Shown here piece after piece: positions 45,272-54,158 of a DNA stretch of 64,000 nucleotides; within the stretch, counting starts at the first letter, position 1, and each line of letters opens with the position of its first letter. Below the pieces are notes generated by a model. It was not told where the DNA came from and made no database searches. It saw nothing but the letters and a program-made list of their open reading frames with translations. The stretch is from JAVKFY01 sp040223615 (GTDB lineage: Bacteria; Pseudomonadota; Alphaproteobacteria; GCA-2731375). A program made the translations under genes and the position numbers. The stretch covers positions 62,001 to 126,000 of the forward strand of contig JAVKFY010000069.1 of assembly GCA_040223615.1 (NCBI GenBank). The letters are read 5' to 3'.

Positions 45272-45918
45272 TCCACCCGCTGTGCCTCCGCCAGGGTCCA
45301 CTCCACCACGCGCTTCAACACCTTGCCTGCGGCCTCGTCGAAGGCGTCGATGATGTCCTCGATGTTGTTGCTGTTGGCCTGCACCACGGCCTCGAAATTA
45401 TCGGACGCGATGATCGCGCGCTGCGGCTGCTTGATCACCTTGGCATTCAGACGCACCCGCGCCTGCGGCACGGTTTCCGGCTTGCTGTACTCGGCCTGGA
45501 ACTCGCGCAGCTCGGACTTCAGGTTGAAGTCGGAGCGCAGGCCGATCGCCTGCCGGCCGACGGCGACGATGCGCTGGCTGTTCTCGAAGCTCTCCACCAG
45601 CAAGGTCTGCACCATGCGCGGCGCGCGGTCGGTCCACGCCGCCTTGGCGAAATAGTCCAGCTCGGTCGGGCTGTCGCGCAGCGCGATGCGGGTCGTGTTC
45701 AGGCCGCCGGCGGCATAGGGCTCCTCGACCACCAGCTGCCAGTTGACCGCCGGCGCCGGTTCGAAGGTACTCTTCGGCGTCAGCGTGTAGAGATTGGTCG
45801 GCTCCGCCAGGTTGCCCAGAACGGCGGCCGCCTCGCAGCCCGCCAGCAACGGCGCACCTGCCGCGAGGGTCAGCAGCAGCCGACGTCGTCCAATGCTGTG
45901 CGGCCCGTCCCCGGTCAT
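45268..45918 (-). CDS. ABC-type transport auxiliary lipoprotein (PqiC/DUF330-like)
   Basis: A 216-residue lipoprotein. The N-terminus GRRRLLLTLAAGAPLLAGC combines twin arginines with a lipobox (LLAGC, Cys about residue 28). The mature domain (YTLTPKSTF, ALRDSPTELDYFAKAAWTDRAP) fits the auxiliary lipoprotein of MCE-type transporters, which sits on the inner face of the outer membrane. The start overlaps the MlaD-type stop by four bases. It completes a permease-ATPase-MCE-lipoprotein set. Confidence 0.9.
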   Translation of the reverse strand: MTGDGPHSIGRRRLLLTLAAGAPLLAGCEAAAVLGNLAEPTNLYTLTPKSTFEPAPAVNWQLVVEEPYAAGGLNTTRIALRDSPTELDYFAKAAWTDRAPRMVQTLLVESFENSQRIVAVGRQAIGLRSDFNLKSELREFQAEYSKPETVPQARVRLNAKVIKQPQRAIIASDNFEAVVQANSNNIEDIIDAFDEAAGKVLKRVVEWTLAEAQRVE

Positions 45919-46928
45919 CGCCTGCTCTCCGTCTCGACGCCCTGGCTGCCGCCAAACAGGAACCGGCCGGGATCGCTTTGCACGTCTTCCACGAGGCGCG
46001 AGGCAGTGCCGATCAGCACCCGTGCCTCCTCGATGAAGCGGGTGAACTGCACCAGCCCGTCCGACGCGAAGACGTCGAGCGACTCGCGGTTGTCGGCCAG
46101 GAACGCATTCAATTCGCGAGTCAGCCCGCCGATGTCCTTGGCCACCACATTGAGTTGCCGCGTCAGGATGGTGACCTCGTCGGCGATCAGCGTGTCGACC
46201 GTGCTCAGCGTGCCCTGCGCCGTGGTCAGCGTCTTGGTGGTGCTGTCGACCACCGTATCCAACCGGCCGATCAGACCGTTCACCTTGGAGATTGTCTCGG
46301 CCAGTTCGCGGTTGGTGCGGTTGAGGTTGACGATGATTTCCTCGATCTCCGGCGCGCGCCGCGCCAGCGTCGCCGAGACCGTCTCCGCATTGGCCAGGAT
46401 TTTGGTGATGTGGCCGCGGTTCTCCTCGCCGACCAGCAAGGTGACCTCGTTGACCAGTACGATGATGCGGCTGATCAGCTCCGGCGCGCCCTCGAACAGC
46501 TCCTGGATCGCCGACGCCACCGACCGTATCTCGGGCCGTTCGTCCTCCGACACGTCGATCAGCAGCGGCGCGCCCGGCGTCCCGCCCTTGAGCTGTACAA
46601 AGGAGACGCCGGTGATGCCCTGCAGTTCCAGCGAGGCGAAAGTATCGGTGCGGATCGGCGTGTCGTGTGCGACCTCGGCAATGACGCGTACCCGGCTCGG
46701 ATTGTCCGGGTCGATGTCGATCGCGGCCACGGTGCCGACCGGGATGCCGTTGTAGCGCACGTCGCCGCCGATCGAGAGGCCGGAGACGGCGCCGTCGAAG
46801 AAGATCGTGTAGTAGGCGAACTTGCGGTCGATATCGACCTTGGCGAGCCAGACGATGAAGCCCAGCGCGCCGGCGATGAAGACCAGAACGAAGCTACCGA
46901 TCAGCAGGTGTGAGGCGCGTGTTTCCAT
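45915..46928 (-). CDS. MlaD/MCE-family lipid transport protein
   Basis: A 337-residue protein with one N-terminal membrane helix (HLLIGSFVLVFIAGALGFIVWL) and the MCE domain (FFDGAVSGLSIGGDVRYNGIPVG; FASLELQGITGVSFVQLKGG). A long helical C-terminal region (about 150-310) has heptad-like repeats, expected to make a periplasmic tunnel or needle as in longer MCE proteins. It works with the ATPase and STAS-permease encoded just upstream. Confidence 0.92.
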   Translation of the reverse strand: METRASHLLIGSFVLVFIAGALGFIVWLAKVDIDRKFAYYTIFFDGAVSGLSIGGDVRYNGIPVGTVAAIDIDPDNPSRVRVIAEVAHDTPIRTDTFASLELQGITGVSFVQLKGGTPGAPLLIDVSEDERPEIRSVASAIQELFEGAPELISRIIVLVNEVTLLVGEENRGHITKILANAETVSATLARRAPEIEEIIVNLNRTNRELAETISKVNGLIGRLDTVVDSTTKTLTTAQGTLSTVDTLIADEVTILTRQLNVVAKDIGGLTRELNAFLADNRESLDVFASDGLVQFTRFIEEARVLIGTASRLVEDVQSDPGRFLFGGSQGVETESRR

Positions 46929-46942
46929 GCCTGCTCAACTCC

Positions 46943-47764
46943 TCACGGTGCGCCGGCGGCCGACTCGGTCGCCTGCGCCGCGCGGGAGCGCGGACCGTGA
47001 AAATACTCGTGAATCCAAGGGTGTGTCTGACGCAACATGAGGTCCATCGGCCCCACGACCATAACACGCTTCTCCGCCAGCACGGCAATCCGGTCGCAGA
47101 TCGCGAACAGGCTGTCGAGGTCGTGCGTCACCATCACCACGGTCAGGCCCAGGCTTTGCTGCAGGCGCCGGATCAGCTGGTCGAAGGCGGCCGCGCCGAT
47201 CGGGTCCAGCCCGGCGGTCGGCTCGTCCAGGAACAGCAGCTCCGGATCAAGCGCCAGGCTGCGCGCCAGCCCGGCGCGCTTGCGCATGCCGCCGGAGAGT
47301 TCCGACGGGAACTTGCCGCCAGCCTCCGGCGGCAGCCCGACCATGGCGATCTTCAGCGCCGCGATCTCGTCCATCAGGTCCTGCGACAGCTTCAGATGCT
47401 CGCGCAACGGCACCTGAATGTTCTGCGCCACGGTCAGCGAGCTGAACAGGGCGCCGTCCTGGAACAGGATGCCCCAGCGCCGCTCGATGGCCTGGCGCTC
47501 GCGCGGGCTTAGTCGGTCCAGGTCGTGGCCGAACACCTCGATCATGCCCGCGCGCGGCTTGTTCAGGCCGATGATAGTGCGCAGCAGCACCGACTTGCCG
47601 GTGCCCGAGCCGCCGACGATGGCGATCACCTCGGCCCTGCGGATGTCGAGGTCGAGATCGTCGTGTATCACGTGCGGGCCGAACTGGGTCTTCAGGCCGC
47701 GGATGCGAATAACGACGTCGTCTTCGGTCGGCGCCGGTTTCGGCGGCAGGTCGAGGTCTTCCAT
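46943..47764 (-). CDS. MlaF-type lipid ABC transporter ATPase
   Basis: A 273-residue ATPase: Walker A GGSGTGKSVLLRT, signature ELSGGMRKRAGLARSL, Walker B LLFLDEPTAGLDPIG, His-switch VTHDLDSLF. The LSGGMRKRAGLARALA-like signature with Met-Arg-Lys-Arg is typical of the MlaF group. The ATG (47764) shares one base with the permease stop (TGATG). The gene powers a phospholipid or other lipid transporter in the inner membrane. Confidence 0.94.
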   Translation of the reverse strand: MEDLDLPPKPAPTEDDVVIRIRGLKTQFGPHVIHDDLDLDIRRAEVIAIVGGSGTGKSVLLRTIIGLNKPRAGMIEVFGHDLDRLSPRERQAIERRWGILFQDGALFSSLTVAQNIQVPLREHLKLSQDLMDEIAALKIAMVGLPPEAGGKFPSELSGGMRKRAGLARSLALDPELLFLDEPTAGLDPIGAAAFDQLIRRLQQSLGLTVVMVTHDLDSLFAICDRIAVLAEKRVMVVGPMDLMLRQTHPWIHEYFHGPRSRAAQATESAAGAP

Positions 47765-48891
47765 CAGACGCCCACGGTGGAGAAGAAGATCGAGAACAGC
47801 GCGTCGACCACGATCACCAGGAAGATCGAGGTCACCACCGCGCGGGTGGTCTGCCGGCCGACGCTTTCCGCCGAGCCGGTCACGCGCAGCCCCTCCATGC
47901 AGCCGACCATGGCGATCAGCAGGCCGAATACCGGCGCCTTGATCAGGCCGACCCAGAACGACCACAGGCCGACCGCCTCGTTCAGCCGGTCGATGAACAG
48001 CACCGGCGCGATGTCGAGCACGACCCAGGCCATCAGACCGCCGCCCAGCAGCCCCATCATGTCGGCGAAAAAGGCCAGCAGCGGCATCGCGATCACCAGC
48101 CCCAGCACCCGCGGCAGCACCAGCACCTCCATCGGGTCGAGCCCGAGGGTGCGCATGGCGTCGACTTCCTCGTTCAGCTTCATCGAGCCGATCTGCGCCG
48201 CGAAGGCACTGCCCGACCGGCCGGCGACGACGATGGCGGTCAGCAGGATGCCGATCTCGCGCAGCACCGAGACGCCGATCAGGTTGACGACGAAGATCTC
48301 GGCGCCGAAGCGCTGCAACTGCACCGCGCCCTGGTATGCCAGCACCACGCCGATCAGGAACGAGATCAGGCCGACGATCGGCAGCGCGTTCAGCCCGACC
48401 TGCTCGATCTGGTAGACCAGCGGCGTGAACCGCAGCCGCCACGGCCGCACGATCGTTCCGGCGATGGCGGCGCAGAGCTGCCCGAAGAACCCGAGCACCT
48501 GGCGGCCCTCGTCGAGCGCGTCGAGCGCGCCCTCGCCCAGGTGCGCGACCACCCGGATCAGCGCATTCGGCGGCGCCGGCTCGTGCGCCACCTCCTTGTC
48601 GTTGGCCGCGACCTGGTCGAGCATCAGCTTGTGCATCTCGGCCAGGTTGGCAAGCTCGACCGCGACGCCATCGGCCTCAAGCTGCTTCAACGTCCGATGC
48701 AGCAGCCACGCGCCGGCGGTGTCCAGCCGCTCCAGCTTGCCGGCGTCGACGGTGACCTTGTCGCCGCGCGGCAGCTTCAGCGCCCGCAGCGGGCCGTCGA
48801 TACCGCCGGCAGCAGCGACGTCCCAGCGACCGCCGATCACCACGGCGGTGCCGCGCTCGCGCGCCTCGGTTTCGACGTAAGCCGCCGTCAT
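47764..48891 (-). CDS. MlaE-type permease with N-terminal STAS domain
   Basis: A 375-residue protein from the ATG at 48891. Residues about 10-95 are a STAS (MlaB-like) domain (VTVDAGKLERLDTAGAWLLHRTL), and residues 115-375 a complete MlaE permease with five helices (GLISFLIGVVLAYQGAVQLQRFGAE; VAGRSGSAFAAQIGSMKLNEEVDAM). In E. coli MlaB and MlaE are separate; the fused form is found in several proteobacteria. It is the first gene of the lipid-transport operon. Confidence 0.93.
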   Translation of the reverse strand: MTAAYVETEARERGTAVVIGGRWDVAAAGGIDGPLRALKLPRGDKVTVDAGKLERLDTAGAWLLHRTLKQLEADGVAVELANLAEMHKLMLDQVAANDKEVAHEPAPPNALIRVVAHLGEGALDALDEGRQVLGFFGQLCAAIAGTIVRPWRLRFTPLVYQIEQVGLNALPIVGLISFLIGVVLAYQGAVQLQRFGAEIFVVNLIGVSVLREIGILLTAIVVAGRSGSAFAAQIGSMKLNEEVDAMRTLGLDPMEVLVLPRVLGLVIAMPLLAFFADMMGLLGGGLMAWVVLDIAPVLFIDRLNEAVGLWSFWVGLIKAPVFGLLIAMVGCMEGLRVTGSAESVGRQTTRAVVTSIFLVIVVDALFSIFFSTVGV

Positions 48892-48979
48892 GCCACCCCT
48901 TCCCAATAACTCGCCGGCAGGTTGCACGCGCCCGCCAGCATGATCAAGCTAGGCCATCGCGCACCCTTGGAGCACTGTG

Positions 48980-49774
48980 ATGCTGAAACTCGCCGCCAAC
49001 CTGTCCTTTCTTTTCCTCGACCGGCCGCTGCCCGAGCGCATCGCGGCGGCCGCCGCCTGCGGCTTCAAGGGCGTGGAGTACCAGTTCCCGGAGGACGAGA
49101 GCGCGGCGACGCTGAAGGCGGCGCTCGATGCCGGCGGGCTGACCCAGGTGCTCCTCAACATGCCGGCCGGCGACTGGGAGGCGGGCGAGCGCGGCATCGC
49201 CTGCCTGCCCGGCCGAGAGTCGGAGTTTCAGGACAATATCGGGCGCTCCATCGAGCTGGCCACGGCGCTTGGCTGCGCGCGGGTGCACCTGGTCGCCGGC
49301 AAGGCGCCGGCCGCCGGACCGGAGCGACCCGCCTACGAGGACACCTACCGCAAGAACGTCGCCTGGGCCGCCGATCAGTTCGCGCCGCACGGCATCAACG
49401 CCCTGCTGGAGCCGATCAACGGCAAGCGCGACGTGCCCGGCTTCTTCCTGAAGCACACCGGCCACGCCCGCGAGATCATCGCCGAACTCGGCAAAGCCAA
49501 CGTGCGCCTGCAGTTCGACGCCTATCACGTGCAGGTGACGGAAGGCGACCTGATCCACACCTACCGCGACTGCCTGCCCGACATCGGCCACATCCAGATC
49601 GCCAACCCGCCGGGCCGCAACGAGCCCGACCACGGCGAGACCGACTACGGCTTCTTCATGCACGAGGTCGAGGCGTCCGAGTATGACGGCTGGATCGCCG
49701 CCGAGTACAAGCCGGTCGCCAAGACCGAGGACGGTCTTAGCTGGGGTGCGCCGTGGGGCCTGCGCGCCGGCTGA
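48980..49774 (+). CDS. hydroxypyruvate isomerase family protein (TIM barrel)
   Basis: A 264-residue xylose-isomerase-like TIM barrel protein. LAANLSFLFLDRPLPERIAA and GVEYQFPED open the barrel, LLNMPAGDWEAGERGIACLPGRE is a characteristic hydroxypyruvate isomerase stretch, and metal ligands are expected in LLEPINGKRDVPGF, QFDAYHVQ and the C-terminal AEYKP. The ATG at 48980 follows GGAG at 48969-48972; a GTG sits just before it. Single gene, divergent from the Mla-type operon. Substrate identity (hydroxypyruvate/tartronate semialdehyde or another ketose-like compound) is uncertain. Confidence 0.88.
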   Translation: MLKLAANLSFLFLDRPLPERIAAAAACGFKGVEYQFPEDESAATLKAALDAGGLTQVLLNMPAGDWEAGERGIACLPGRESEFQDNIGRSIELATALGCARVHLVAGKAPAAGPERPAYEDTYRKNVAWAADQFAPHGINALLEPINGKRDVPGFFLKHTGHAREIIAELGKANVRLQFDAYHVQVTEGDLIHTYRDCLPDIGHIQIANPPGRNEPDHGETDYGFFMHEVEASEYDGWIAAEYKPVAKTEDGLSWGAPWGLRAG

Positions 49775-49802
49775 TCAAACCGTCATGGCAGGCAAAGAGA
49801 GC

Positions 49803-49818
49803 GTCGGTGGATTTTACA
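49803..49818 (+). promoter_or_regulatory. PEP-CTERM upstream motif, copy 2 (candidate activator site)
   Basis: GTCGGTGGATTTTACA, 15 of 16 bases identical to the motif at 9766-9781. It lies 65 bases before a sigma-54-type promoter. Confidence 0.6.
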
Positions 49819-49883
49819 CGCCTGCCCCTGAGAACAGCGTCCAGCTCTGTGAGAATCCGGAAAATCCGGGAGTTGCACATTCT

Positions 49884-49897
49884 GGCATAACGTTTGC
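49884..49897 (+). promoter_or_regulatory. candidate sigma-54 (-24/-12) promoter, PEP-CTERM gene 2
   Basis: CTGGCATAACGTTTGCT: GG at 49884-49885 and GC at 49896-49897, exactly ten bases between, with TGGCA and TTTGCT close to the RpoN consensus. It lies about 70 bases before the start codon. Confidence 0.7.
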
Positions 49898-49968
49898 TAG
49901 CGATTAACCCTAAAACATAACAGCGTTGGGAAAGCATCGACTCAATCCGATTACTCGAGGAAAGAGAG

Positions 49969-50751
49969 ATGAAACTTCCCCTTTTTGTCCCATTCGTGGC
50001 GGCTTTGACGCTTGCAGGGAACCCAGCACTGGCCGTCGAAGTGCCGGTGGACCTGTCGACCTGGACGGTGAACGGCAGCGGTAACTGGGTCTTGCAGGCC
50101 GGCAACGACTCGGTGCTGCAGACCCTGAACTCCGCGCCCACCATCTTCCACAGCGGACAGAATAGCCAGAACACGGCGCTGGCCGGCACCATCGAGGTGC
50201 AGACCACGGGCGACGACGACTTCTTCGGCTTCGTACTGGGATATCAGGACGGCGAACTGTTCAGCGACACGGCCGACTACATCCTTGTCGACTGGAAGCA
50301 GAACGATCAGGGCGCGGCCGACGCAGGCCTGGCGATAAGTCGCGTCACCGGTGACGCCGGCACTGGTGTCGGCGGGCTCTCCACAGGCGCCGACCTGTGG
50401 ACCAAGACCGGGGTCGTGGAGGAATTGGCGCGTGGCGCGACGCTCGGCGACACAGGCTGGGCCGACAACACCGAGTACAACTTCGAGATCAGCTTCACCG
50501 CCTCGAATATCCAAGTATTCGTCGATGGCGTCATGCAGTTCGACCTCGACGGTACCTTCGGCAACGGCGCGTTCGGGTTCTACAATTTCTCGCAGTCGAA
50601 CGTGCTCTACGCCGGCATCACCGAAGAGGACCTGCCGGATGACGACACCGGCGACAACGGAGACCCCACCGACGTGCCGGAGCCAGGCACGCTGTTCTTG
50701 CTGGCGACCGGTCTCCTCGGCGTGGGCTATATGCGCCGCCGCCGGCGCTAG
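49969..50751 (+). CDS. PEP-CTERM protein with thrombospondin C-terminal-like domain
   Basis: A 260-residue secreted protein. Signal peptide residues 1-22 (ending NPALA). The middle (FFGFVLGYQD, YILVDWKQ, FEISFTASNIQVFVDGVMQF) resembles the L-type-lectin-like thrombospondin C-terminal domain. The C-terminus has an acidic spacer (DDDTGDNGDPTD) followed by VPEPGTLFLLATGLLGVGYM and RRRRR, a canonical PEP-CTERM sorting signal. GGAAAGAGAG precedes the ATG. It should be anchored or released by exosortase as part of the extracellular matrix. A terminator follows the gene. Confidence 0.92.
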   Translation: MKLPLFVPFVAALTLAGNPALAVEVPVDLSTWTVNGSGNWVLQAGNDSVLQTLNSAPTIFHSGQNSQNTALAGTIEVQTTGDDDFFGFVLGYQDGELFSDTADYILVDWKQNDQGAADAGLAISRVTGDAGTGVGGLSTGADLWTKTGVVEELARGATLGDTGWADNTEYNFEISFTASNIQVFVDGVMQFDLDGTFGNGAFGFYNFSQSNVLYAGITEEDLPDDDTGDNGDPTDVPEPGTLFLLATGLLGVGYMRRRRR

Positions 50752-50774
50752 GCCTTACCCGCAAGGCGACACCG

Positions 50775-50800
50775 AACGACGGCCCACGGGCCGTCGTTTT
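50775..50800 (+). terminator. intrinsic terminator after PEP-CTERM gene 2
   Basis: ACGACGGCC and GGCCGTCGT form a strong stem (outer AA pairs with TT), followed by TTTT. It lies 25 bases after the stop codon and separates the gene from the convergent oxidoreductase gene. Confidence 0.85.
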
Positions 50801-50814
50801 GGTTCCGGTCCGGG

Positions 50815-51729
50815 TCAGGCCATCGGCGCGACCTCTGCCATGAACGCGCGCACCGCGTCGAGCCGGCCCGGGACGCCGCCGCGCGCCGCCGGGTCGAGCA
50901 CGATGTGGGAGACGCCCAGGCCCTTCAGGCCGGCGATGGTCTCCAGCATCTGGTCCTTGGCGCCGGCGACCGACTTGGCCGGCTCCATCATCGCCGCCGG
51001 ATCGAGGAACACGCGCACCGAGAAGGTCAGCTCGCCCGGATCGCGACCGGCCTTCTCGCACTCGGCCCGGACCGCCGCGAACTGCTCGGCGAGTTCGGCC
51101 TGGGGCGTGAACGCCGCATGGAACGCCTGCCCGAAGCGGGCCACGCGCCGAAACGCCGCCGGCGTCGAGCCGCCGACCCAGATCGGCAGCGGATCCTGCA
51201 CCGGCTTCGGCTCGAACCCGATCTTCGGGAACTTGTAGAACTCGCCCTCGAAGGCCGGTTCGCGCTCGGTCCATAGGACGCGGAAGATCTCGAGCTGCTC
51301 GTCGGTGCGCTTGCCGCGATGGTCCCACGGCATGCCCAGCACGGCCGCCTCCTCCGCCATCCAGCCGACCCCGACGCCGGCGATCGCGCGCCCGCCGGAG
51401 AGCACGTCCAGGGTGGCCAGCAGCTTGGCGGTCTGCACCGGCGGCCGGTACGGCACGATCATCACCGAAGTACCCAGGCGCAGCTTCTCGGTACAGCCGG
51501 CGACGAAGGTCAGCGTGCCCAGCGGATCGAGCCAGCCCATGTCCGGCGTCGGCTGGAACGCGCCCTCCGCGTCGTAGGGATATTTCGAGGCGATGTCGGC
51601 GGGCCAGGCGATGTGATCGCTGACCCAGGCCGAATGGCAGCCCAGTCGCTCCAGTTCCCGCGCGTAGTCGACGATGGTCTCCCGATCCACCTTGCGCCCC
51701 AGATGCGGCAGCGTCACGCCAAAGTCCAT
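50815..51729 (-). CDS. LLM-class oxidoreductase, probably F420-dependent
   Basis: A 304-residue luciferase-like protein. The ATG at 51729 follows GGGAGGAC. MDFGVTLPHLGRKVDRETI, ARELERLGCHSAWVSDHI, LRLGTSVMIVPYRPPVQTAK and LSGGRAIAGVGVGWMAEEAAVLG are the hallmarks of the F420-dependent group (TIGR03619 type). Many such proteins in non-actinobacteria use FMN instead, so the cofactor is not certain. The substrate is unknown. It ends against the convergent terminator. Confidence 0.88.
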   Translation of the reverse strand: MDFGVTLPHLGRKVDRETIVDYARELERLGCHSAWVSDHIAWPADIASKYPYDAEGAFQPTPDMGWLDPLGTLTFVAGCTEKLRLGTSVMIVPYRPPVQTAKLLATLDVLSGGRAIAGVGVGWMAEEAAVLGMPWDHRGKRTDEQLEIFRVLWTEREPAFEGEFYKFPKIGFEPKPVQDPLPIWVGGSTPAAFRRVARFGQAFHAAFTPQAELAEQFAAVRAECEKAGRDPGELTFSVRVFLDPAAMMEPAKSVAGAKDQMLETIAGLKGLGVSHIVLDPAARGGVPGRLDAVRAFMAEVAPMA

Positions 51730-51862
51730 GCCCGTCCTCCCAGATAACCCGCCAAGCGTCGTGCGCGCGGCCGCGCGACGCAAGCCCGTCTAGGTAATGC
51801 TACTCAGGGACTCACCGCGCAAGCTGCCCATAATTGACGCAACCTAGAAGAACAGGGCGGCT

Positions 51863-54154
51863 ATGGTTCAGATCATCGATCTTGCCGGCGACCTCACCGG
51901 CATCGGCCAGCGCATCATCGGCATCAACGACAACGACCGGTTCGGCAGCGCGGTCGCGGGCGGCAGCGATGTCGACGGCGACGGCATCGCCGACCTCATC
52001 ATCGGATCACGCTTCTACGATGCCAACGGCAGCAATGCCGGCGCCGCCTTCGTCATCTTCGGCGGCGCCAACGCCTTCAACAGCCAGATCAATGTCGGCG
52101 CGCTGGGCGGCGCGGGCGTCACCTTCCTGGGCGCTGCGGGCGGTGACGTCGCGGGCGCCTCGGTGGCAATGGGCGGCGACGTCAACGGCGACGGCATCGG
52201 CGACGCGCTGATCGGGGCGAACGGGACCGATATCAGCTACAACGGCGCCGGCACCGCCTACGTGATCCTCGGCGACCCTTCGATCCGGCCCGGCGGCACC
52301 CTGACCGTCGACCTCGCCAGCGACGACGAGGGTTTCTTCCGCGTCAACGGCACGCAACTCGGCGGCACGTTGGGCAACACCAACCGTGTCAACATCATCG
52401 GCGACTTCAACGACGACGGCATCGACGACTTCTTCGTTGGCGAGCAGAGCAACGACTTCGCGTTCAACGAGGGCGGCGCCGGCTTCGTCGTGTTCGGCGG
52501 TACCGGCCTGGGCAGCGATCTCAATCCGGCAACCGCCGGCGGCGTCCTGTCGATCTTCGGGCCGAAGGAGAACGCTTTCTTCGGTACCGTCGCCAATGGC
52601 CGAGGCGACATCAACGGCGACGGCATCGACGATCTGCTGGTCGGTGCCGGCTCGGCCGGCGCCAACGGCAACGACTCCGGCATCGCCTACGTCATCTTCG
52701 GCAGCGACACGCCGCCGGACTCGCCGCTGCTGCTGGCCGACGACCTCGGCGCGCGCGGCTATCGGATCGTCGGCCAGGACGGTTTCGCCACCGTCGGCTA
52801 CACCATGGCCATCGTCGGCGACGTCAACGGCGACGGCTTCGACGACTTCGTCATCGGCTCGCAGACCTCCGACGATCCGTTCAACAATTCCGGCGCCGCG
52901 ATCCTGGTGCTCGGCTCGATCAGCAACAACAATCTCGACATCGACAATCTCGGCGACCGCGGCGTTCGCTTCACCGGTCCCAACATCGCCGACTACGCCG
53001 GCAAGAATGTCGGCAGCGCCGGCGACTTCAACGGCGATGGCCTCGCAGACCTGCTGGTCGTGTCGTCGAACGACGACGACGGCGCCTTCGCCGCCGGCGC
53101 GGTCTATGTCGTGTTCGGCCGGAGCGACTTCGCCTCGGTGATCGACCTCGGCTCGCTCGGCGACGACGAGGGCGTAAAGATCATCGGCGCGGCGGAGCGC
53201 GACCTGCTCGGCAACAGCGGCGCCCAGGCCATCGGCGACGTCAACGACGACGGCGCCGACGACATCCTGATCGGTGCCCAGGAGGCCGCCAACGGCGCCG
53301 ACGATCCCGGCGTCGCCTACGTCATCTTCGGCACGCCACCGACCGCCGAGACGGTGAATGGCGGCGACGGCGGCGAGGACCTGCGCACCGGCAACGGGGC
53401 CGACGTCGTGAACGGCGGCAGCGGCAATGACACCATCGCCTCGGCCGAGGGCGACGACACGCTCGACGGCGGCGCCGGCAACGACCTTGTTTTCGGCCAG
53501 GGTGGCGACGACTCGATCAACGGCGGCGCCGGCGACGACAGCCTGCGCGGCAACCGCGACAACGACAGCATCAACGGCGGTGACGGCGACGACAACATCA
53601 AGGGCCAGGTCGGCAACGACGATCTGATCGGCCTGCTCGGCCTCGACGTGCTGTTCGGCGGCGGCGACAACGACACCCTGACCGGCGGCGACGGCGACGA
53701 CACGCTGAACGGCAATAGCGGCGCCGACACCATCGACGGCGGCAATGGCAACGACGTGCTACGCGGCCAGGGCGGATCGGACAGCATCACCGGCGGCGCC
53801 GGCGACGACATCATCCTGGGCATCCAGGGCAATGATCTGCTGTTCGGCGGCGACGGCAACGACCAGATCGCCGGCGGCAACGCCAACGACACCATGACCG
53901 GCGGCAATGGCAACGACATCTTCGTCTTCGGCGAGAATCATGGCGACAACACGATCACCGATTTCATACTCGGCGAGGACCGGATCTCGATCGTCGCGGA
54001 CGGCTTGGTGGGCTTCGTCAGCCTCACCATCGTCGACGGCCCGGACGGCGCGCGGATCACCTTCGAGGACGTGCCGACGACGGCAATCAACCTGCCCGGC
54101 GTGCCAGCTTCGTCGCTCGACTTCGCCGACTTCTTCCTGACGGATACATCCTGA
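51863..54154 (+). CDS. FG-GAP propeller and RTX calcium-binding secreted protein
   Basis: A 763-residue protein without a signal peptide. Residues 20-490 hold seven FG-GAP/calcium loops of the form DVNGDGxxDxxIG (first DVDGDGIADLIIG, last DVNDDGADDILIG), enough for a seven-bladed integrin-alpha-like propeller. Residues about 495-695 are RTX nonapeptides (GGxGxDxUx, e.g. GGSGNDTIA, GGAGDDSLR). The last 60 residues (DNTITDFILGEDRISI onward, ending FADFFLTDTS) form a typical type I secretion signal. It is expected to leave by a type I secretion system and fold on calcium outside the cell. No T1SS genes are in the window. Confidence 0.93.
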   Translation: MVQIIDLAGDLTGIGQRIIGINDNDRFGSAVAGGSDVDGDGIADLIIGSRFYDANGSNAGAAFVIFGGANAFNSQINVGALGGAGVTFLGAAGGDVAGASVAMGGDVNGDGIGDALIGANGTDISYNGAGTAYVILGDPSIRPGGTLTVDLASDDEGFFRVNGTQLGGTLGNTNRVNIIGDFNDDGIDDFFVGEQSNDFAFNEGGAGFVVFGGTGLGSDLNPATAGGVLSIFGPKENAFFGTVANGRGDINGDGIDDLLVGAGSAGANGNDSGIAYVIFGSDTPPDSPLLLADDLGARGYRIVGQDGFATVGYTMAIVGDVNGDGFDDFVIGSQTSDDPFNNSGAAILVLGSISNNNLDIDNLGDRGVRFTGPNIADYAGKNVGSAGDFNGDGLADLLVVSSNDDDGAFAAGAVYVVFGRSDFASVIDLGSLGDDEGVKIIGAAERDLLGNSGAQAIGDVNDDGADDILIGAQEAANGADDPGVAYVIFGTPPTAETVNGGDGGEDLRTGNGADVVNGGSGNDTIASAEGDDTLDGGAGNDLVFGQGGDDSINGGAGDDSLRGNRDNDSINGGDGDDNIKGQVGNDDLIGLLGLDVLFGGGDNDTLTGGDGDDTLNGNSGADTIDGGNGNDVLRGQGGSDSITGGAGDDIILGIQGNDLLFGGDGNDQIAGGNANDTMTGGNGNDIFVFGENHGDNTITDFILGEDRISIVADGLVGFVSLTIVDGPDGARITFEDVPTTAINLPGVPASSLDFADFFLTDTS

Positions 54155-54158
54155 GCCG

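Noticed and set aside
49775..49968. Search for a tRNA or small RNA in the largest gaps (also 24000-24180 and 55290-55470)
   Set aside because: No cloverleaf or T-loop sequence is visible; the first holds the PEP-CTERM promoter elements and the others show nothing clear.
53360..53930. Apparent tandem DNA repeats
   Set aside because: They are the coding repeats of the RTX domain and not a separate DNA element.
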